A DNA stretch of 64,000 nt from Lactococcus nasutitermitis (GCF_018403765.1 NZ_BOVQ01000002.1:124001-188000), one strand, 5' to 3'. Numbered from the stretch's first letter, positions 46,572-58,865 are shown. Notes: generated by a model not told the origin, from the sequence alone. Program-made: numbers and translations.

Positions 46572-49019
46572 TTATCTTGTAAAAATTGAAAAATTTTTAT
46601 CTACCAATCCTATTAAAGGGTCGATTCCCCCTGAAGCTATCAAACGAGCTGTCAGCACATTTTCTTCCACCATTTCATCATCAAATAATGAAATTTCTTC
46701 TTTTACGTCATTTTTTGAGTGATTATCTGCTTTTTGATGGCTTATTTTATTTTTGACAGAACTGTCAAAAACTACTGGCTCTGTTTTTTCAGAAAAATCA
46801 TCGCCAAAGCGCTCTATCAGATAAGTCTTCCGATTGGAACCTTCACGTGCGACCGCCATTGAAAATGCACGCTGTTCCCCAAGCAAAATCAAACTCTGTT
46901 TCGCCCGTGTCACAGCTGTGTAGAGAAGATTGCGCTCCAACATCCGCGAATAACTTGTTACCATTGGCACTACCACAGTCGAAAATTCCGAACCTTGCGC
47001 CTTGTGAATAGACATCGCATAAGCCAGCGTAATCTTGTACCATTCAGCACGTGGATAGCTCAGTTCCTGCCCATCAAAATCCATGAAAATCTCATCTTGC
47101 TTGCTATCCGTATATTTCCCAGCCACAAGCTCAGTGATTGTTCCCAAATCACCATTAAAAATATTCGCCTCCGCATTATTTACCAAATGCAAAACCTTAT
47201 CACCCTCGCGAAACTTCATCTCCTTGAAAGCAAATTCCGAACGTTTTTCCAGCGGATTAAATAAATCTTGCAACAAGATATTCATCGCATCTATCCCAGC
47301 AACACCTTTATACATTGGCGCCAAAATTTGCAATTCAAAAGGATTATTCCCACGTTTTTTCCATGCTCCAGCAATTTGCCCCACCAAACGTGCCACATCA
47401 CCAGACCGCGCTTCAAAATAAGAACGGTCTGCTTGCCGTGCTGTAAAATCATTCGGAAGTTGCCCATCTTTTATCGCATGAGCCAATTCTGTAATCGTAG
47501 AACCCGAATTTTGCCGAAAAATCTTATCCAATTTGACCGATGAAATACTCTCAATCCGCAGTAAATCAGCAAAAACTTGACCCGGTCCAACCGAAGGCAA
47601 CTGGTCCGCATCGCCAACCAGCAAGACTTTCATTGACCCTGGAATTGCCTGAAAAAGCTTATTGGCAAGCCAAGTATCAACCATTGAAAACTCATCAACT
47701 ATCAACAAAGAACCTGACAATTCATTACTAAAATCGTCCATTCCATCATCATCTGTATTCAATCCCAGATGCCGATGCAAAGTAGCCGCAGGAAGTCCCG
47801 TCAGCTCATTCATTCTCCGAGCCGCCCGCCCCGTTGGTGCCGCAAGTAATATCGGAAAGAGGTCATCATTATAATGTGTCACATCCAAATCAATTTGATT
47901 CAAACGTGCATAAGTCTCAATAAAACCATTGATAATCGTCGTTTTCCCAGTTCCAGGTCCACCAGTCAAAATAAAGAATTGATGATTCATCGCCCCAAGA
48001 ATTGCCTCTTTTTGCAAATCATCATAGTGAATATCAAGCTCTTTTTCCACTTCTGACAGAACTGTCAAAACTTTTTCATCATCAAAATCACGTCCAACAC
48101 GTTTTGACAAAGCTGTCAAACTTTTTTTAATCCCCTCCTCAGCAAAATACAGAGAATTTTCAAAAATTTTCGTTTCTTCCTGCTGAATTTTCCCATCCAG
48201 CAGCAAAGCATTGATTTCCTCAGCCACATCTGTTGACTGCACTTCAACATTTCGCGAACTCTCCAACAACTCAATCGTCCGCTCCAACAACTCTTTTGCC
48301 TCCAGATAAGTATCGCCAGTTTCTTGGGGCTGTGTATTGACTACGTGCATCAGCCCAGCCCGATAACGTTCACGACTATCCGCCGCAATCCCCAGTTCCT
48401 GCGCAATTTTATCTGCCGTTTTAAACCCAACACCTTTGACATCCTCCACCAGCTGATAAGGATTGTCATTCACGCGCTCCAAAGTTTGCTCTTTATAAAG
48501 CTCGTAAATCTGAAAAGTCAATTTACTAGATAAACCATATTCCGCCAATTTCGCCAGAATTTTTTCCATCCCATGATTTTCTTGTAAGTGTTTCACAAAA
48601 CTATTTTTTGCCGCACCAGTCAACAAACCAGAAAGTTCATCTGGATGCTCCAAAATACTATCCACCGTATTATCAGGAAATCGCTCAACAATCTTCTCCG
48701 CTGTTTTTTTCCCAACACCAGGAAATTTATCACTCGAAAAATACTTGATAAGCCCCGCTTTACTCGTTGGTACAGACTTTTCATAACTCTCAACCAGCAA
48801 CTGTTCGCCATATTTCGGGTGTGTCGTCAACTTGCCATAGAAAGTATAATTATCCCCTTCAACAACATCGCCAATCGTCCCAGTCACGACAATCTCACTG
48901 TCCTCGTAGTCCGCATTACTATCCGTGATTTCAAGCAATAAAACCTTGTAAAAATTACTCGCATTACTAAAAAAAATCGCAGCAATTTCACCAGTAAAAT
49001 AAAGTTTTTCATTCATCAT
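46572..49019 (-). CDS. recD2: ATP-dependent RecD2-like DNA helicase
   Basis: An 815-residue SF1B 5'-3' helicase: N-terminal OB-like region, helix-hairpin-helix motifs (GVGKKTAEKIV, GVGFKTADKIAQ), Walker A LTGGPGTGKTT near residue 356, VDEFSMVD and the C-terminal SIHKAQGSEF block. It works in DNA repair independently of RecBC. It overlaps the upstream gene by 11 nt. Three copies of the dispersed palindrome lie inside the gene, encoding FDSSVKN, LTVLSEV and LTALSKR. Confidence 0.92.
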   Translation of the reverse strand: MMNEKLYFTGEIAAIFFSNASNFYKVLLLEITDSNADYEDSEIVVTGTIGDVVEGDNYTFYGKLTTHPKYGEQLLVESYEKSVPTSKAGLIKYFSSDKFPGVGKKTAEKIVERFPDNTVDSILEHPDELSGLLTGAAKNSFVKHLQENHGMEKILAKLAEYGLSSKLTFQIYELYKEQTLERVNDNPYQLVEDVKGVGFKTADKIAQELGIAADSRERYRAGLMHVVNTQPQETGDTYLEAKELLERTIELLESSRNVEVQSTDVAEEINALLLDGKIQQEETKIFENSLYFAEEGIKKSLTALSKRVGRDFDDEKVLTVLSEVEKELDIHYDDLQKEAILGAMNHQFFILTGGPGTGKTTIINGFIETYARLNQIDLDVTHYNDDLFPILLAAPTGRAARRMNELTGLPAATLHRHLGLNTDDDGMDDFSNELSGSLLIVDEFSMVDTWLANKLFQAIPGSMKVLLVGDADQLPSVGPGQVFADLLRIESISSVKLDKIFRQNSGSTITELAHAIKDGQLPNDFTARQADRSYFEARSGDVARLVGQIAGAWKKRGNNPFELQILAPMYKGVAGIDAMNILLQDLFNPLEKRSEFAFKEMKFREGDKVLHLVNNAEANIFNGDLGTITELVAGKYTDSKQDEIFMDFDGQELSYPRAEWYKITLAYAMSIHKAQGSEFSTVVVPMVTSYSRMLERNLLYTAVTRAKQSLILLGEQRAFSMAVAREGSNRKTYLIERFGDDFSEKTEPVVFDSSVKNKISHQKADNHSKNDVKEEISLFDDEMVEENVLTARLIASGGIDPLIGLVDKNFSIFTR

Positions 49020-49614
49020 AAGATTTATTCCAAGTCAGCATCCGAAAATGTTCTCTTTCCTCATCTGCTTCCAGTACGGTCACTGTATTATTTTCCAACC
49101 CACCCTCTTCACGGATTTTCTCAACTGGAATTCCCACCAAATGACGCACGCCAGCTGTACCACTTGCTCCATGACCAATTAAAAGTACATTATGAAAAGG
49201 ACTATGCAATAACTCACGCGCCAAACTTTCCCAACGTTTCAATACACTTTCCACAGACTCAGCACCAAAACTTGAGCCATCAAACTTTTCCAATTCAAAA
49301 CGCGAATAGTGCATTTGTTCTGGCTCTTTTGCAATCGCTTCTGTAATCAAATTTCCCTCCAACTCACCAAAATTCCATTCAGCAAGTCGTTTGTCAGGTT
49401 TCACAGGCAAATCCGTCAGCAAATGCGCCGTTGTCATCGCCCGTTTTTGTGGACTTGACAGCACTTCATCAAAAGAAACATCTTCTAAAACCTTACGCAC
49501 TCGCTTGACTGAAGCAACCGACTCAGAAAGTAAAGGTGAGTCTCCTTTTTGACCTTGCAAGCGTCTTTCCAAATTCCACTCTGTTTTTCCATGTCGCACA
49601 AAATAAATTCTCAT
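49009..49614 (-). CDS. histidine phosphatase family (phosphoglycerate mutase-like) protein
   Basis: A 201-residue histidine phosphatase with RHGKTEWN (phospho-His9), LSSPQKRAMTTA and GHGASG. It is shorter than glycolytic Gpm (about 230), so it is more likely a broad phosphatase or cofactor-type family member. It sits 5 bp after pheA and overlaps recD2. Confidence 0.86.
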   Translation of the reverse strand: MRIYFVRHGKTEWNLERRLQGQKGDSPLLSESVASVKRVRKVLEDVSFDEVLSSPQKRAMTTAHLLTDLPVKPDKRLAEWNFGELEGNLITEAIAKEPEQMHYSRFELEKFDGSSFGAESVESVLKRWESLARELLHSPFHNVLLIGHGASGTAGVRHLVGIPVEKIREEGGLENNTVTVLEADEEREHFRMLTWNKSYDE

Positions 49615-49619
49615 CTTAT

Positions 49620-50437
49620 TTAAGCCTCATAAACATTATAATTTCCCAATAAACGTACCGTAACACCCAAACTTTGCAGTTCCTCTAACGCATAAACAAT
49701 CTTCTCATCAGCTACTAAGTCAATGATAAAAAAATACTCACCCAATATCGTTTTCAACGGACGTGACTCAATTTTAGTCATATCAATTCCGCGCCAAGCA
49801 AAAACAGAAATAGCCTTATGCAACGCTCCAGGCAGATTTTCTGGCAAAGTCAACGCTAAACTCACTTTCTTTTCCAGCTCTAACAAATTGTCCACTTTCG
49901 GTGCAACTTCACCTAAAATCCAAAAACGAGTATTATTGTCCTTAACATCCTGCACATTTTCTGCCAAAACTTCCAAACCATAGATTTCAGCCGCCTCATA
50001 GTTCGCAACCGCCGCAAAAGCTTCATCCGCATGATTTTTAACAAATTCAGCAGCGCTCGCCGTACTATCTGTAATTTCCAGTTTTGCTTGCGGATAGTTT
50101 TTCATCAGAAAATTCCGAGTTTGCGCCAAAGCTTGTGGATGCGAATAAATTTTTTCAATTTCCCGTGTTTTTGATGTCACCAGCACATTCTGCGAAATAG
50201 ACAAAACAACTTCCGCCACCACTTTCGCCCGACTTTTATGAAAAAGTGTATCAATCGCCAGATTTACTGTCCCCTCAATACTGTTTTCAATCGGAATCAA
50301 AGCAAAATCACATAATTTCTTATCATAAGCCGTAATAACCTCAGAAATAGTCCCCAAAGCCAATAAATTTTCAGCAGGAAAAGCTGCCTTAGCCGCCATA
50401 TGAGAAAATGAACCTACAGGTCCAAGATAAGCAATGT

Positions 50438-50441
<4 letters not shown>
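49620..50441 (-). CDS. pheA: prephenate dehydratase
   Basis: A 273-residue enzyme making phenylpyruvate, committing to phenylalanine. Catalytic domain with DNNTRFWI (TRF motif) and a C-terminal ACT regulatory domain containing the Phe-binding ESRP (KIESRPLKTILGEYFFIID). Its start overlaps the aroK stop by 4 nt. Feedback inhibition by Phe is expected from the ACT domain. Confidence 0.95.
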
Positions 50442-52769
<2,328 letters not shown>

Positions 52770-52777
<8 letters not shown>

Positions 52778-53855
52778 CTTGTTCTCCTTCAACCTCAAAG
52801 TCCGTAGCAAACTCAATCATTTCACGCGCACGCGACAAATCTTTTTCAGTCTTAAATGAAATCTGCAACTGTCCATGAATGTCTTCTCGATTTTCCTCAT
52901 TGATTTTGATATTGACAATCGAAATATCTTGCAAAAGCGCCAAAATCCGCAAAATTACACCTTTTTCATCAGGAATTGAGACATATAAATCATAAAAACT
53001 AGGAATTGCACCTTTTCCTTTGAGAATTTCCATATGCTGTCGGATGATTTTTCCATTTTCAAAAAACTCTTTGATTGCTTGCTCATCTTTTTCTGATATT
53101 TTTTGAGAAATAGTGTCAAGTTGCTGTTTAAAATCTTCTATCCTACCCAAAATTTCTTCAGGATTTGACAACAACACACTTGTCCACATGATACTGTCTG
53201 CCTCAGCAATTCGTGTCATATCTCGAAAACCGCCCGCTGCCAAATGCTTCACCAAAGGATGATTTTTCGCATAATCATCAGACTGCTGAACAAGACTTGA
53301 AGCCAAGATATGAGGAAAATGTGAGACTTGACTCGTTACCTGATCATGCTCTTTTGGTTCAACAATGATAAACTTTGCGTGCAATCCTGATAATAATTCC
53401 TGTAAATCTTCGTTTTTTTCCGTCAATACATAATAAGCATTTTCAAAAAGATTAACATCTGCTGCTAAAACACCTGATTTGTGCGAACCTGCCATTGGAT
53501 GTCCGCCGACAAAAGTCACATTTTTCCCTTTAAAAACTTCTTTTGCTTTTAGCATAATTTCAGTTTTTGTTGAGCTGGTATCTGTTATCAACACATTTTT
53601 TTTCAAATCAAGCTGACTAAGAGCTTCCATATAATCTAAAGTTGCTTGGATTGGAACAGCAAGCAAGATAATACCTGCCTGTTCAGCTACATTTAATTCG
53701 TTAACTTTTTCATCAATAATCCCAGCTTCTAAAGCGATATCCAGTGTTTCTGCCCTATCTAAACCTAAGATATGAACATCTGGATGTTCTCTCTTAATAC
53801 CAAGAGCTACAGAACTTCCAATAAGCCCCAAGCCAATAATCATTATTTTTTCCAA
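52770..53855 (-). CDS. tyrA: prephenate dehydrogenase
   Basis: A 361-residue NAD-dependent enzyme making 4-hydroxyphenylpyruvate for tyrosine. Rossmann motif [13 protein letters not shown] at the start, TSSTKT and [12 protein letters not shown] in the core, and a C-terminal ACT domain (about 290-355). I use TTG at 53855 because AAGGAG precedes it by 7 bp and the protein then starts [11 protein letters not shown]. It lies 37 bp after the histidine kinase with no visible terminator or promoter between. Confidence 0.92.
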
Positions 53856-53892
53856 TTTTTTCTCCTTGAAGCTCATTAAAATCTCTTGTTCT

Positions 53893-54780
53893 TTATTCTA
53901 TCATTTTCTTTACTGTCACGCTTGTTCCACTACCGACTTGCGAATCAATATCTATGCTAAACTCTAATTTGTCAAATATCATTTTAGTAAGATAAAGCCC
54001 TAATCCTGTTGATTTTTGCTGGATGCGTCCGTTATAACCCGTGAAACCATGTTCAAAAAGTCTAGGTAAATCCTCAGCTAAAATCCCAATTCCTGTATCT
54101 TGAATAATGATTTCTTCTGGAGAAATATGCAAAGTCACACTTCCAGTTTTAGTATATTTCACAGCATTATTGATAAGTTGCTCAAGCCCCAAGCTAAACC
54201 AGCGTTTGTCACTTGTAACCATCCAATCTTCTGTCATATCAAAATTTACAGATAATTGTTTTTGAATAAAAAATGTACTATATTTTTTTATCAGTTCTTT
54301 AGAAAGTGCCATTACAGAGAATTTTTCAAAGCGGAAATCCGTTGATAAGTTTGTGATTCGTTGATATTCTAGTAGGATTTTTAAATAGTTTTCTAATGAA
54401 AAAACTTGGGCTTGCAGTTCTTCTGTATTAACTTGTGTTTGAACCATCAAATCAATCGCTGATAATGGAACTTTCATTTGATGTGACCACACGCGAATAA
54501 TATCTGTAAACTCCTTATCAGCAAGTTCTTTCTTTTCAATTTGCTCATGCAATTCTTTATTTTTTTCAATCAAATTTTCCATTTTTTCTTGCAATGATTT
54601 CCAATGAAAATAGGAAGAAATGATATAGATGATATAAATAATCAACGCAAATAAACTGCTATTAAGCAGCGTCCAGATTGGCAAATGCCAGAGCAAAAAG
54701 CTCACAATATAAATTCCCAAAATAAAGAGAAAAACAATGATTTGAGGTAATTTTGCTCGTAAAAACTTAAACCAAAGCAT
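53893..54780 (-). CDS. BceS-type intramembrane-sensing histidine kinase
   Basis: A 295-residue kinase with two closely spaced membrane helices (about 12-30 and 37-56) and almost no external domain, as in kinases that sense through an ABC transporter. Phospho-acceptor H100 in [10 protein letters not shown]-box [12 protein letters not shown]-boxes DTGIG and TGLGLYL. It overlaps the regulator gene by 14 nt. Sensing of peptide antibiotics such as bacitracin or lantibiotics through the neighbouring transporter is inferred. Confidence 0.9.
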   Translation of the reverse strand: MLWFKFLRAKLPQIIVFLFILGIYIVSFLLWHLPIWTLLNSSLFALIIYIIYIISSYFHWKSLQEKMENLIEKNKELHEQIEKKELADKEFTDIIRVWSHQMKVPLSAIDLMVQTQVNTEELQAQVFSLENYLKILLEYQRITNLSTDFRFEKFSVMALSKELIKKYSTFFIQKQLSVNFDMTEDWMVTSDKRWFSLGLEQLINNAVKYTKTGSVTLHISPEEIIIQDTGIGILAEDLPRLFEHGFTGYNGRIQQKSTGLGLYLTKMIFDKLEFSIDIDSQVGSGTSVTVKKMIE

Positions 54781-55426
54781 AGCCAGTTCCTCTTTTTGTT
54801 ACGATATGCACATCAAACTCAATCATTGCTAACTTTTTTCTAAGACGTGCAATTTTGACATTCAAAGTATTGATATCAATAAATTCTTCAGTTTGCCAAA
54901 GTTCTTGCAAAATCTTTTCTTTACTGACAGTTGCACCATTTTCACGGAACAGTAATGTCAATATTTTTGTTTCAGAAATTGTTAGTTCAATTTGGTCTCC
55001 TGATTTACGTAATATATTTTCAGTCAACGAAAATCCTGCAAATTCTAACTTTTCTGCACCTGAAAAAGTATAAGAACGTCGTAAAAGCGCCTTAATTTTG
55101 GCATTTAAGATTTCTAAAGAAAAAGGTTTCGTTACAAAATCATCTGCGCCTTGATTCATCGCAGTCACTTGATTCATATCATCACTTGATGAGGATATGA
55201 AAATAATAGGAATTTGCGACATTTTTCTCAATTCACTTGTCCAGTAAAATCCACTGTAAAAAGGTAAGCCAATATCCATCAAAACTAAATCAGCTCCAAA
55301 CTCTAGGATTTCTTGTTTAATCGCCCGAAAATTCATAGGGCTTCTCACTAAAAAGTCATTTTCCAATGATAATTTTAATGCTTTAACAATCGTTTCATCA
55401 TCTTCAACAATAAAAATTTTGTTCAT
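54767..55426 (-). CDS. BceR-type response regulator (OmpR family)
   Basis: A 219-residue OmpR/PhoB-type regulator: receiver domain with acidic pocket VEDDE and phospho-acceptor D51, K in VTKPFS, and a winged-helix domain ending RGTGYALV. The start ATG lies 6 bp after TGATATAAT with no Shine-Dalgarno. It pairs with the downstream kinase and probably controls the adjacent ABC operon through TTACA-N4-TGTAA. Confidence 0.92.
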   Translation of the reverse strand: MNKIFIVEDDETIVKALKLSLENDFLVRSPMNFRAIKQEILEFGADLVLMDIGLPFYSGFYWTSELRKMSQIPIIFISSSSDDMNQVTAMNQGADDFVTKPFSLEILNAKIKALLRRSYTFSGAEKLEFAGFSLTENILRKSGDQIELTISETKILTLLFRENGATVSKEKILQELWQTEEFIDINTLNVKIARLRKKLAMIEFDVHIVTKRGTGYALV

Positions 55427-55432
55427 AATTTC

Positions 55433-55462
55433 ATTATATCATTTCCATTTCGTCAGGTTCAA
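55433..55462 (-). promoter_or_regulatory. response regulator promoter, leaderless type
   Basis: TTGAAC, an 18-bp spacer and TGATATAAT (-10 at 55433-55438) on the minus strand, 6 bp from the ATG at 55426. It may also drive tyrA-aroA-aroK-pheA by read-through. Confidence 0.68.
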
Positions 55463-55485
55463 CTGCCAACTAGATTTAGAGCAAT

Positions 55486-55515
55486 AAAAAAAGAATTCAG
55501 CTCTGAATTCTTTTT
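55486..55515 (-). terminator. terminator of the Bce-type ABC operon
   Basis: AAGAATTCA-gagc-TGAATTCTT followed by T7 on the minus strand, overlapping the permease stop. Confidence 0.87.
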
Positions 55516-57487
55516 AACGTTCAACGATTTTATAATAGACACGACTGGTCAACTTATAAATAAGGTAGTAAATAACCGCAATGAGGATAATCGTGAGAAT
55601 ACTGACTTGCGCGATAGTACTATCGCTAATCTCGAAAACTTCGATAATTTTACTCACCATGATATAAGCAAAGCCAAAGTGAATGATTGTGACGGTAATT
55701 GGTAAGAAGAAAATCATACGTACTTGCGATTTGATTGTCTTTGCTACTTCTTCTTTGGATAATCCAACTTCTTGCAAGATTTTGAAGGAACGTTTGTCTT
55801 GCGCACCTTCTGATAGCTGTTTGTAGTAAATAATCAGAGCTGCTCCAAGTATGAAACTCATACCAAGAACAAATCCAATAAAGACAAATCCTCCTACTCC
55901 TGCACGCGCATCTTCTTGACTGGCTGTTCGATTTTCCATACTGAGATTTTTATTCTGTGCAGTTAATGTTTTGCCAAATTTATTTGCTTGTTGTGGTGCG
56001 ATATCAAATAAAGCGAGAGCATAAGCATTTGTCGTTACTGTAGGTTCAACATGATGATAATAATTATTGTAGCTATCTATCGCTTCTTGCATTGCTTTAT
56101 CATTGGCAAAAATAAGGAGGGAAGTTGATGTGAAGCTGGAAACTTTTGGCAGTCCTGTAATCTGTTGTAAATGTCCTAGAACATCAAATTTTTCTCCATA
56201 CCAATCTAAACTTTGTGCTTTTTCAGTATTGCCTTGATAATCTTTGATGAGTATTTGATTATCTGTTAAGCGACTGAGTGCTTTATCATGATTTCCCAGA
56301 TTTTTTAAATCAGCTGCTGTGGTCATCGCAACTGAGATGAGATTTCTTGAATTTTCTTCTCGATATATTTTGAGCTGATGATTTTCTAATTTTTGGTTAT
56401 CCATGATATTTGAAACCATGCTTATCGTGGTTAAATCAGAAATTTTTGTATTTGTTTTCTGTGCTGTTTTATTGATACTCTCGCTCACAGCTTCACGGCT
56501 CATTTGTTTTGTTGTTACTTGTGAATTAACAAGTGCTTCTCTTGGAAATTGTTCAGAAACAACTTGATGGATACCAAAGAAAATGCCTAAGGTCACAACG
56601 ATTGTGACAACCGCCATTGATAAAAGAATGGTGATATTTCCAAGTCCTACTGCATTTGCTTTCATACGGTAGAGCATTGAACTTGTCGTGATAAAATTGT
56701 TTGGCTTATAATAACTCGGACGTTTCTTTTTCCATCTGAGATACCAAACTGTGAAACTGATATAAAAAAGGTAAGTACCTACTATAACGAGAAGAACAGC
56801 GATAAAAAACTTGGAAACAGCGCTGATAGGATTGGTAACTGAGAGCGCAATGTAGTAACCTGCAACAAGTAAGATAACTGCAATGAGGGCAAGGATGATG
56901 TTACTTTTTGGTTCTTTTTCTCCTTTACTTGCTTCTTTCAAGAGGTCAAGGCTGGAAGATTTCCAGATGATAAAACTTCCAATAATCAATAAGAGAATAA
57001 AGAAAATCAAGAAAATAAATGCCAGTAAAGCTATCGCTGTTGGATTAATTTGTAGATTGAAATAATTGCCGTTGATGAGATTGACATAAATCAGGAACAT
57101 AAATTTTGAAAAGGCAATACCAATGATTGTTCCTGCTAGAACAGTAATAATATAGCTTAATACTAACTCGAAAAATGCAACGAGCATGATACTTCCTTTA
57201 CCAAATCCTAGAATGTCATAAAGTCCAAACTCACGCGAACGTTGTAATTGAAGAAAACGGTAAGAATAAACTAAAATCAACGTCGAAAAGATAATCATGA
57301 TAACGAGAGCAAATCCCATCAATTGTGCAACTGCATCACCACCACGAAGCTTATGAATAGAAGGTGAGAAGCCAATAGAAGCTGTCACAAAAGTGAGAAC
57401 AAACATTGTCACACTGGCTAGAAAAAAGGGAAAGAAACTTTTTGCACCTTTTTTTAGATTGCGGACGGCTAACTTGAAACTAAGCAT
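55514..57487 (-). CDS. BceB-type ABC transporter permease
   Basis: A 657-residue FtsX-like permease with ten predicted membrane segments and a large external domain (about 305-505) between helices 7 and 8, the hallmark of BceB/YxdM/VraG-type detoxification and sensing permeases. It overlaps the ATPase gene by 8 nt. It probably removes peptide antibiotics from lipid II-cycle targets and signals to the kinase. Similar to lactococcal YsaB as I recall. Confidence 0.9.
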   Translation of the reverse strand: MLSFKLAVRNLKKGAKSFFPFFLASVTMFVLTFVTASIGFSPSIHKLRGGDAVAQLMGFALVIMIIFSTLILVYSYRFLQLQRSREFGLYDILGFGKGSIMLVAFFELVLSYIITVLAGTIIGIAFSKFMFLIYVNLINGNYFNLQINPTAIALLAFIFLIFFILLLIIGSFIIWKSSSLDLLKEASKGEKEPKSNIILALIAVILLVAGYYIALSVTNPISAVSKFFIAVLLVIVGTYLFYISFTVWYLRWKKKRPSYYKPNNFITTSSMLYRMKANAVGLGNITILLSMAVVTIVVTLGIFFGIHQVVSEQFPREALVNSQVTTKQMSREAVSESINKTAQKTNTKISDLTTISMVSNIMDNQKLENHQLKIYREENSRNLISVAMTTAADLKNLGNHDKALSRLTDNQILIKDYQGNTEKAQSLDWYGEKFDVLGHLQQITGLPKVSSFTSTSLLIFANDKAMQEAIDSYNNYYHHVEPTVTTNAYALALFDIAPQQANKFGKTLTAQNKNLSMENRTASQEDARAGVGGFVFIGFVLGMSFILGAALIIYYKQLSEGAQDKRSFKILQEVGLSKEEVAKTIKSQVRMIFFLPITVTIIHFGFAYIMVSKIIEVFEISDSTIAQVSILTIILIAVIYYLIYKLTSRVYYKIVER

Positions 57488-58247
57488 TTACTACCTCCGT
57501 TGAGGAAAGAAAGGATGTCATAGAAAGTGTAATTTCTTTGGCAAAATCAGTTGATGATTTTTCTCCTCGGTATAGTTGATGGTAAAGAACACCATCTTTG
57601 ATGAATAATACACGTTTTGCGTGACTGGCCGCTAAGCTTGAGTGAGTCACCATGATAATTGTTTGTCCTGTTTGATTGATTTCTTCAAAAAGTGTTAAGA
57701 GATTTTCAGAATTTTTGAAATCTAGGGCTGCTGTTGGTTCATCGGCGAGAACTAAGTCGGGTTGACTAATCAAGGCACGAGCTACGGCAACACGCTGTTT
57801 TTGTCCTCCAGAAAGTTCAAAGGGTTGTTTATCTAGTAATTCTTCTATTCTAAGTTTGGGAGCTAAAACTTCTAATCTTTCTTTCATGATTTTGATATTT
57901 TCTTTTGAAAGAACGAGAGGTAGATAAATATTATCGCGGACAGAAAGTGTATCTAGGAGATTGAAATCTTGGAAAACAAATCCGAGATGTTCACGACGAA
58001 AGGTTGATATTTCTTTGTCTTTGATTGCGGTGATATCTTGATTATTGAGTAAAACTTGTCCGCTTGTTGGTTTTTCTAATGTTGAGAGAATATTGAGTAA
58101 GGTAGTTTTTCCTGAGCCTGATTCGCCCATAATTGCGATATATTCTCCATTTTCTACTGAGAAATCTATGTCAACAAGTGCTGTTGTTTTTTCTTTTGAA
58201 AAGCGTGTTTTAAATATTTTTTTGAGATGTTTCACTTCGAGTAACAT
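57480..58247 (-). CDS. BceA-type ABC transporter ATP-binding protein
   Basis: A 255-residue MacB/LolD-type ATPase with Walker A GESGSGKTT, Q-loop FQDFNLLD, signature LSGGQKQR and Walker B LVLADEPTAALD. It energises the adjacent permease. Translation may couple to the preceding 42-codon membrane gene (TAATATG). Confidence 0.93.
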   Translation of the reverse strand: MLLEVKHLKKIFKTRFSKEKTTALVDIDFSVENGEYIAIMGESGSGKTTLLNILSTLEKPTSGQVLLNNQDITAIKDKEISTFRREHLGFVFQDFNLLDTLSVRDNIYLPLVLSKENIKIMKERLEVLAPKLRIEELLDKQPFELSGGQKQRVAVARALISQPDLVLADEPTAALDFKNSENLLTLFEEINQTGQTIIMVTHSSLAASHAKRVLFIKDGVLYHQLYRGEKSSTDFAKEITLSMTSFLSSTEVVNA

Positions 58248-58248
58248 A

Positions 58249-58377
58249 TTATTGCTCCTTATTTTGTTTGATTTTTGATTTTACAGTACGAAAGCTATAA
58301 AGAAGGCAAGCGCCAAGAAGTGAAACAAGGACTACTGTGATGCTTGCAAGGGCAATGTTGAGTTGTAATAGTGTCAT
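58249..58377 (-). CDS. 42-residue single-pass membrane peptide in the Bce operon
   Basis: A small ORF between yxeA-like and ABC ATPase genes: ATG at 58377 after AAGGAG, one hydrophobic helix (about 6-29, with SITVVLVSLLGACLL), then a basic tail (RTVKSKIKQNKEQ). It ends 1 bp before the ATPase start. Position, ribosome binding site and helix-plus-charged-tail design make it likely to be translated. I do not know a family; it may be a small transporter or kinase accessory. Confidence 0.72.
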   Translation of the reverse strand: MTLLQLNIALASITVVLVSLLGACLLYSFRTVKSKIKQNKEQ

Positions 58378-58389
58378 TTTTGAATCTCC

Positions 58390-58737
58390 TTAATTAAGTT
58401 TTGTGAGAGCTTTAGTTGGTACTTGATTTTGTTTGACTTCTTCCCAGTTTGTCACGCCTTTAGTTTTGTTGTCGGTAACTTTTAGATAGGCTTGTTGGCG
58501 CAAGTTATGGTCTGCACTGAAATCAAGTGCTTTTTCTTTGCCATTTTTATTAAAAGCTTTTTGGCTATAATCGTAAAATACCCAACTTTTTCCTGTGTCG
58601 TCTTTTTTCATTACTTTTTTGCCATTTTCCGTGATTTTTACGTAGTAAGTTTCGCCGCCATAACTGACTTTATACCAGGCAAATCCTGCTCCTACGATGA
58701 GAGCTAAAACAACGATAATTGTTGCTAATTTTTTCAT
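58390..58737 (-). CDS. YxeA family (DUF1093) secreted protein
   Basis: A 115-residue protein with an N-terminal signal/anchor (KLATIIVVLALIVGAGFAWY) and the DUF1093 fold segments GGETYYVKITENGK, YDYSQKAFNKNGKEK and LRQQAYLKV. In Bacillus subtilis yxeA lies beside yxdLM, a Bce-type transporter, matching the context here. The function is unknown. It is the first gene of the operon, with AAAGGAG upstream. Confidence 0.85.
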   Translation of the reverse strand: MKKLATIIVVLALIVGAGFAWYKVSYGGETYYVKITENGKKVMKKDDTGKSWVFYDYSQKAFNKNGKEKALDFSADHNLRQQAYLKVTDNKTKGVTNWEEVKQNQVPTKALTKLN

Positions 58738-58800
58738 TTTGTTCTCCTTTTTTGTTGTTTTTTCTTTATGGTTCTATTTTAACAGGAAATTCGCTTGTCC

Positions 58801-58822
58801 AACCTTACATTTTTGTAAGGTT
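58801..58822 (-). promoter_or_regulatory. BceR-type operator upstream of yxeA-ABC operon
   Basis: AACCTTACA and TGTAAGGTT form a perfect 9-bp inverted repeat around four T/A bases, containing TTACA-N4-TGTAA, the pattern known for BceR-like regulators. It precedes a TGTTAAAAT -10 (about 58775) by roughly 25 bp on the minus strand. Confidence 0.7.
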
Positions 58823-58835
58823 TCATTTTTTTCTA

Positions 58836-58862
58836 CAAAAAAAGACTCGGTTGAGTCTTTTT
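58836..58862. terminator. bidirectional terminator after the NusG-II gene
   Basis: AAAAGACTC-ggtt-GAGTCTTTT with A/T tracts on both sides, ending the aroC-side operon before the Bce operon promoter. Confidence 0.87.
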
Positions 58863-58865
58863 AAT

